Shown here: positions 14,088-15,728 of the stretch, in pieces
Layout of the letters: the number at the start of each line of letters is the position of its first letter
Numbering within the stretch: the first letter of the stretch is position 1
NCBI GenBank assembly: GCA_900538305.1
Contig: UPXY01000036.1
Coordinates: 1 to 15,728 of the forward strand
Source: an uncultured Collinsella sp.
Lineage (GTDB): Bacteria; Actinomycetota; Coriobacteriia; Coriobacteriales; Coriobacteriaceae
DNA length: 15,728 bases
Reading direction: 5' to 3'
Notes under the pieces: generated by a model
Databases searched by the model: none
The model's input: the letters and a program-made list of their open reading frames with translations, nothing else
What the model was told of the DNA's origin: nothing
Program-made: the position numbers and the translations under genes

Positions 14088-15473
14088 ATGAAACTCAGCC
14101 ACACAACACGCGTCCGCATCAGCGGCTACGGCGAGTATGCCTATGTGTACAACACCGCAACCGGCTATCGCAGCCTGGCCGATGGCGTCGCGCCGGATAT
14201 CCTGGGACAGCTTCAGGGCGGGGCAACGCTTCACGAACTCGCCGATGCGATCATGCGCACCTACAACGTCGACGATCGCACCATGGTGCTCACCGATTGC
14301 ACGCTTTTCCTCGCAGAGCTTTTCCAGGGCGGCTGCATCGAGGAGGTCGAGCCGGAACTTATGCGGGTGTTCGAGAAAGCCGCTGCGCAGACGGATGCCG
14401 CAGTGAACGAGGCAGCGGGCGACGCGGAGAATCACGAGCGAGACTTCGATGCCGAGCTCCGTGAAATCTGCGAGCAGAACAACACGCTCGAACACGTGTA
14501 CTTCGAGCTCACCTACCGCTGCAACGCGCGCTGCATCCATTGCTACGAGCAACATTGCCCAAACTCGGCAGGCGAGCTCACCTACGACGAGGTCTGCCGC
14601 GCCCTCGACGAGCTGCGCGCCCTGAACACCATGCAGGTCACGTTCACCGGTGGCGAGGTCTCGATGCGTCGCGACTTCGTCGACATCTGCCGCTATGCCA
14701 CGCAGCTGGGTTTCGTCGTACATGTATACACGAACGGCACCGGGTTCTCGAATGACGAGCTTGAGGCGCTCGCCGCACTGGATCTGGGCAGCGTCTCGGT
14801 GAGCCTTTACGGCCCCGATGCTGCCTCGCACGATGCCATCACACGCCTGCCCGGATCGTTCGATCGCGCCCATGCCACGCTCGCGTTCTTCAAGCGCTGC
14901 GGCGTGCATACGTGCGTGAAGACGATTCTCCTCACCAAAACGCTCGCCACCATGCGTGAACTCATCGACCTCGTCGCCGCCGAAGGGCACGAGCTCGAGC
15001 TGAGCTTGCAGGTGCTCGCTTCGCAAACCGGCGCTTACGACGCGGACGCGCTACGCATTCACGATGTCGATGAGCTCGCGAGCATCATTCGCTACGAGCA
15101 GGCGGCCATGGGGCGCGAGACGCCGAACATCCGCCGCGGCACGCGCAAACATGTCTGCGGCGTGGGTCGTTCGCTCAACATCACACCCACGGGCAACATT
15201 ACACCCTGTAACGTCCTGACCAAGCCGCTGGGAAATGTGCGCGAGACGAGCATCGAACAGGTGTGGCGCCGGTCGCGAGAGCTCGCGGTCTTGCGTTGCC
15301 TGCGCCGCAACCATCTCTGTTCGAAATGCCGTTCCTGCGACCTTTTCGACTACTGCCTCTATTGCCCTGGGCAATCGTGGCGCGAGAAGGGGCTCATCTC
15401 GATACCCTGCCCCGCCAACTGCGAACTCGCTCGCGCCAAAGCACGCGCCTACGGCGTTGCGAACGCGAGCTAA
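14088..15473 (+). CDS. Radical SAM/SPASM peptide maturase with N-terminal PqqD-like domain
   Basis: 461 residues; the ATG at 14088 has CGGAGG 5 bases before it, while the in-frame ATG at 14046 lacks one. Residues 1-88 resemble a RiPP recognition element of the PqqD type (YVYNTATGYRSLADGVAPDI, then ELADAI and a LFLAELFQGGCIEE end), which would bind the leader of a precursor peptide. Residues 100-130 are a charged linker. The radical SAM core shows CNARCIHC (Cys145, 149, 152), which holds the 4Fe-4S cluster that cleaves S-adenosylmethionine, and TGGE at 187-190. The SPASM domain follows with C357-x11-G-x4-C374, then C411, C414, C417, C423, C426, C441 and C445, enough for two auxiliary clusters. 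Family members form carbon-sulfur, carbon-carbon or carbon-oxygen links or remove groups in small peptides. The peptide gene 49 bp downstream is the likely substrate. Its lack of Cys rules out thioether formation on it. Confidence 0.93.
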   Translation: MKLSHTTRVRISGYGEYAYVYNTATGYRSLADGVAPDILGQLQGGATLHELADAIMRTYNVDDRTMVLTDCTLFLAELFQGGCIEEVEPELMRVFEKAAAQTDAAVNEAAGDAENHERDFDAELREICEQNNTLEHVYFELTYRCNARCIHCYEQHCPNSAGELTYDEVCRALDELRALNTMQVTFTGGEVSMRRDFVDICRYATQLGFVVHVYTNGTGFSNDELEALAALDLGSVSVSLYGPDAASHDAITRLPGSFDRAHATLAFFKRCGVHTCVKTILLTKTLATMRELIDLVAAEGHELELSLQVLASQTGAYDADALRIHDVDELASIIRYEQAAMGRETPNIRRGTRKHVCGVGRSLNITPTGNITPCNVLTKPLGNVRETSIEQVWRRSRELAVLRCLRRNHLCSKCRSCDLFDYCLYCPGQSWREKGLISIPCPANCELARAKARAYGVANAS

Positions 15474-15522
15474 CCCCACGCTCACCCGTTCCGATCCGCC
15501 ACGACCTTGAAAGGAGGGAATC

Positions 15523-15606
15523 ATGAAAAAGTACAAGGCTGCCAAGGTCAAGGCCACCGCTTCTACCAAGAAGGCCACCAAGACCGCCTATGGCATGCGC
15601 ATGTAG
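15523..15606 (+). CDS. Candidate RiPP precursor peptide, 27 residues, cysteine-free
   Basis: ATG at 15523 behind AAAGGAGGGAATC, the best ribosome binding site in the window. The 27-residue product starts MKKYKAAKVKA, continues with a Thr/Ser/Lys stretch (TASTKKATKT) and ends AYGMRM before TAG. It is strongly basic (nine Lys and one Arg), with two Tyr, several Thr and Ala, no Cys, Trp, Asp or Glu. It sits just after the radical SAM/SPASM gene on the same strand and a hairpin terminator follows, so the two form a short cassette. Position, size and signal strength argue for the maturase substrate. The N-terminal Lys/Ala part could be the leader and the C-terminal end, with Tyr-Gly, the modified part, but there is no clear leader cut site such as GG. 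An antimicrobial peptide needing modification, or an unmodified small protein, are alternatives. No known precursor family recognised. Confidence 0.72.
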   Translation: MKKYKAAKVKATASTKKATKTAYGMRM

Positions 15607-15641
15607 CATAGCTCCAGGGGTTTATGCAACATTGCCAAACC

Positions 15642-15671
15642 GAACCCGTCGTGCACCAGCACGGCGGGTTC
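15642..15671 (+). terminator. Intrinsic terminator of the peptide cassette
   Basis: A 13-bp stem (15642-15654 with 15659-15671, one G-T pair) has the loop ACCA and is followed by a weak CTTCG tail instead of a T run. It lies 35 bases after the peptide stop codon, supporting a two-gene transcript. Confidence 0.75.
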
Positions 15672-15679
15672 TCTTCGCC

Positions 15680-15728
15680 CCGCCATTGGGGACGGGGGTT
15701 ATTGGCTGGGCGGGCAGTTTCGGTGCCG
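15680..15728 (+). repeat. Dispersed GGGGACGGGG-type repeat, right-edge copy, cut by the window end
   Basis: Positions 15680-15710 match the inverse of positions 3-33 at 30 of 31 bases, in opposite orientation. The bases after it (GGGCAGTTTCGG and on) resemble the centre of the palindrome at 13650-13675 read on the other strand. It is therefore probably the left arm of another such palindrome that continues outside the window. Confidence 0.75.

Noticed and set aside
14061..15026. Minus-strand frame of 321 codons opposite the radical SAM gene
   Set aside because: The plus strand has the CxxxCxxC and SPASM cysteines; the minus product lacks any motif.

Overview
This is a GC-rich bacterial window with strong GGAGG-type ribosome binding sites and C/G-biased third codon positions. 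Together with short dispersed repeats built on a GGGGACGGGG core, this suggests an actinobacterium. My best guess is a gut member of the Coriobacteriia, but that rests on recalled style, not a search, and no gene here fixes the taxonomy. I see no tRNA, rRNA, CRISPR array, transposase or integrase.

Layout. (1) Positions 67-2334, minus strand: an operon of two paralogous three-helix membrane proteins and a cytoplasmic protein whose C-terminus resembles MraZ. (2) Positions 2581-7519, plus strand, divergent from the first: a large NACHT/STAND-type P-loop NTPase followed 4 bp later by an unrecognised 683-residue protein. (3) Positions 7621-7702: a near-perfect 35-bp inverted repeat that probably ends transcription from both sides. 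(4) Positions 7748-12849, minus strand: a vWA protein, a PP2C phosphatase, an atypical membrane-anchored Ser/Thr kinase and a transglutaminase-like protein. The first three match in order and type the TerY-P triad, of which E. coli yegL-yegK-yegI is a known example. (5) Positions 13127-13414, minus strand: a 95-residue Asp/Tyr-rich protein of unknown function. (6) Positions 13415-14087: a gene-free stretch holding a 90-bp perfect palindromic element and a second, unrelated 149-bp inverted-repeat element. (7) Positions 14088-15606, plus strand: a radical SAM/SPASM peptide maturase with an N-terminal PqqD-like recognition domain, followed by a 27-residue basic, cysteine-free peptide behind a near-consensus ribosome binding site. 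This is a good candidate for an undescribed ribosomally made, post-translationally modified peptide (RiPP). Copies of the dispersed repeat lie at both window edges.

How it may work together. The vWA-phosphatase-kinase set is a signalling module; in the published comparative genomics of Ter systems such triads are linked to stress response and biological conflict. Facing it is a NACHT-type switch ATPase, the fold used by many anti-phage and programmed-death proteins, with its partner and a divergent membrane/regulator operon. Whether blocks 1-4 form one functional system or only neighbours cannot be decided from one window. The peptide cassette looks independent. Its exporter, if any, would lie beyond the right edge.
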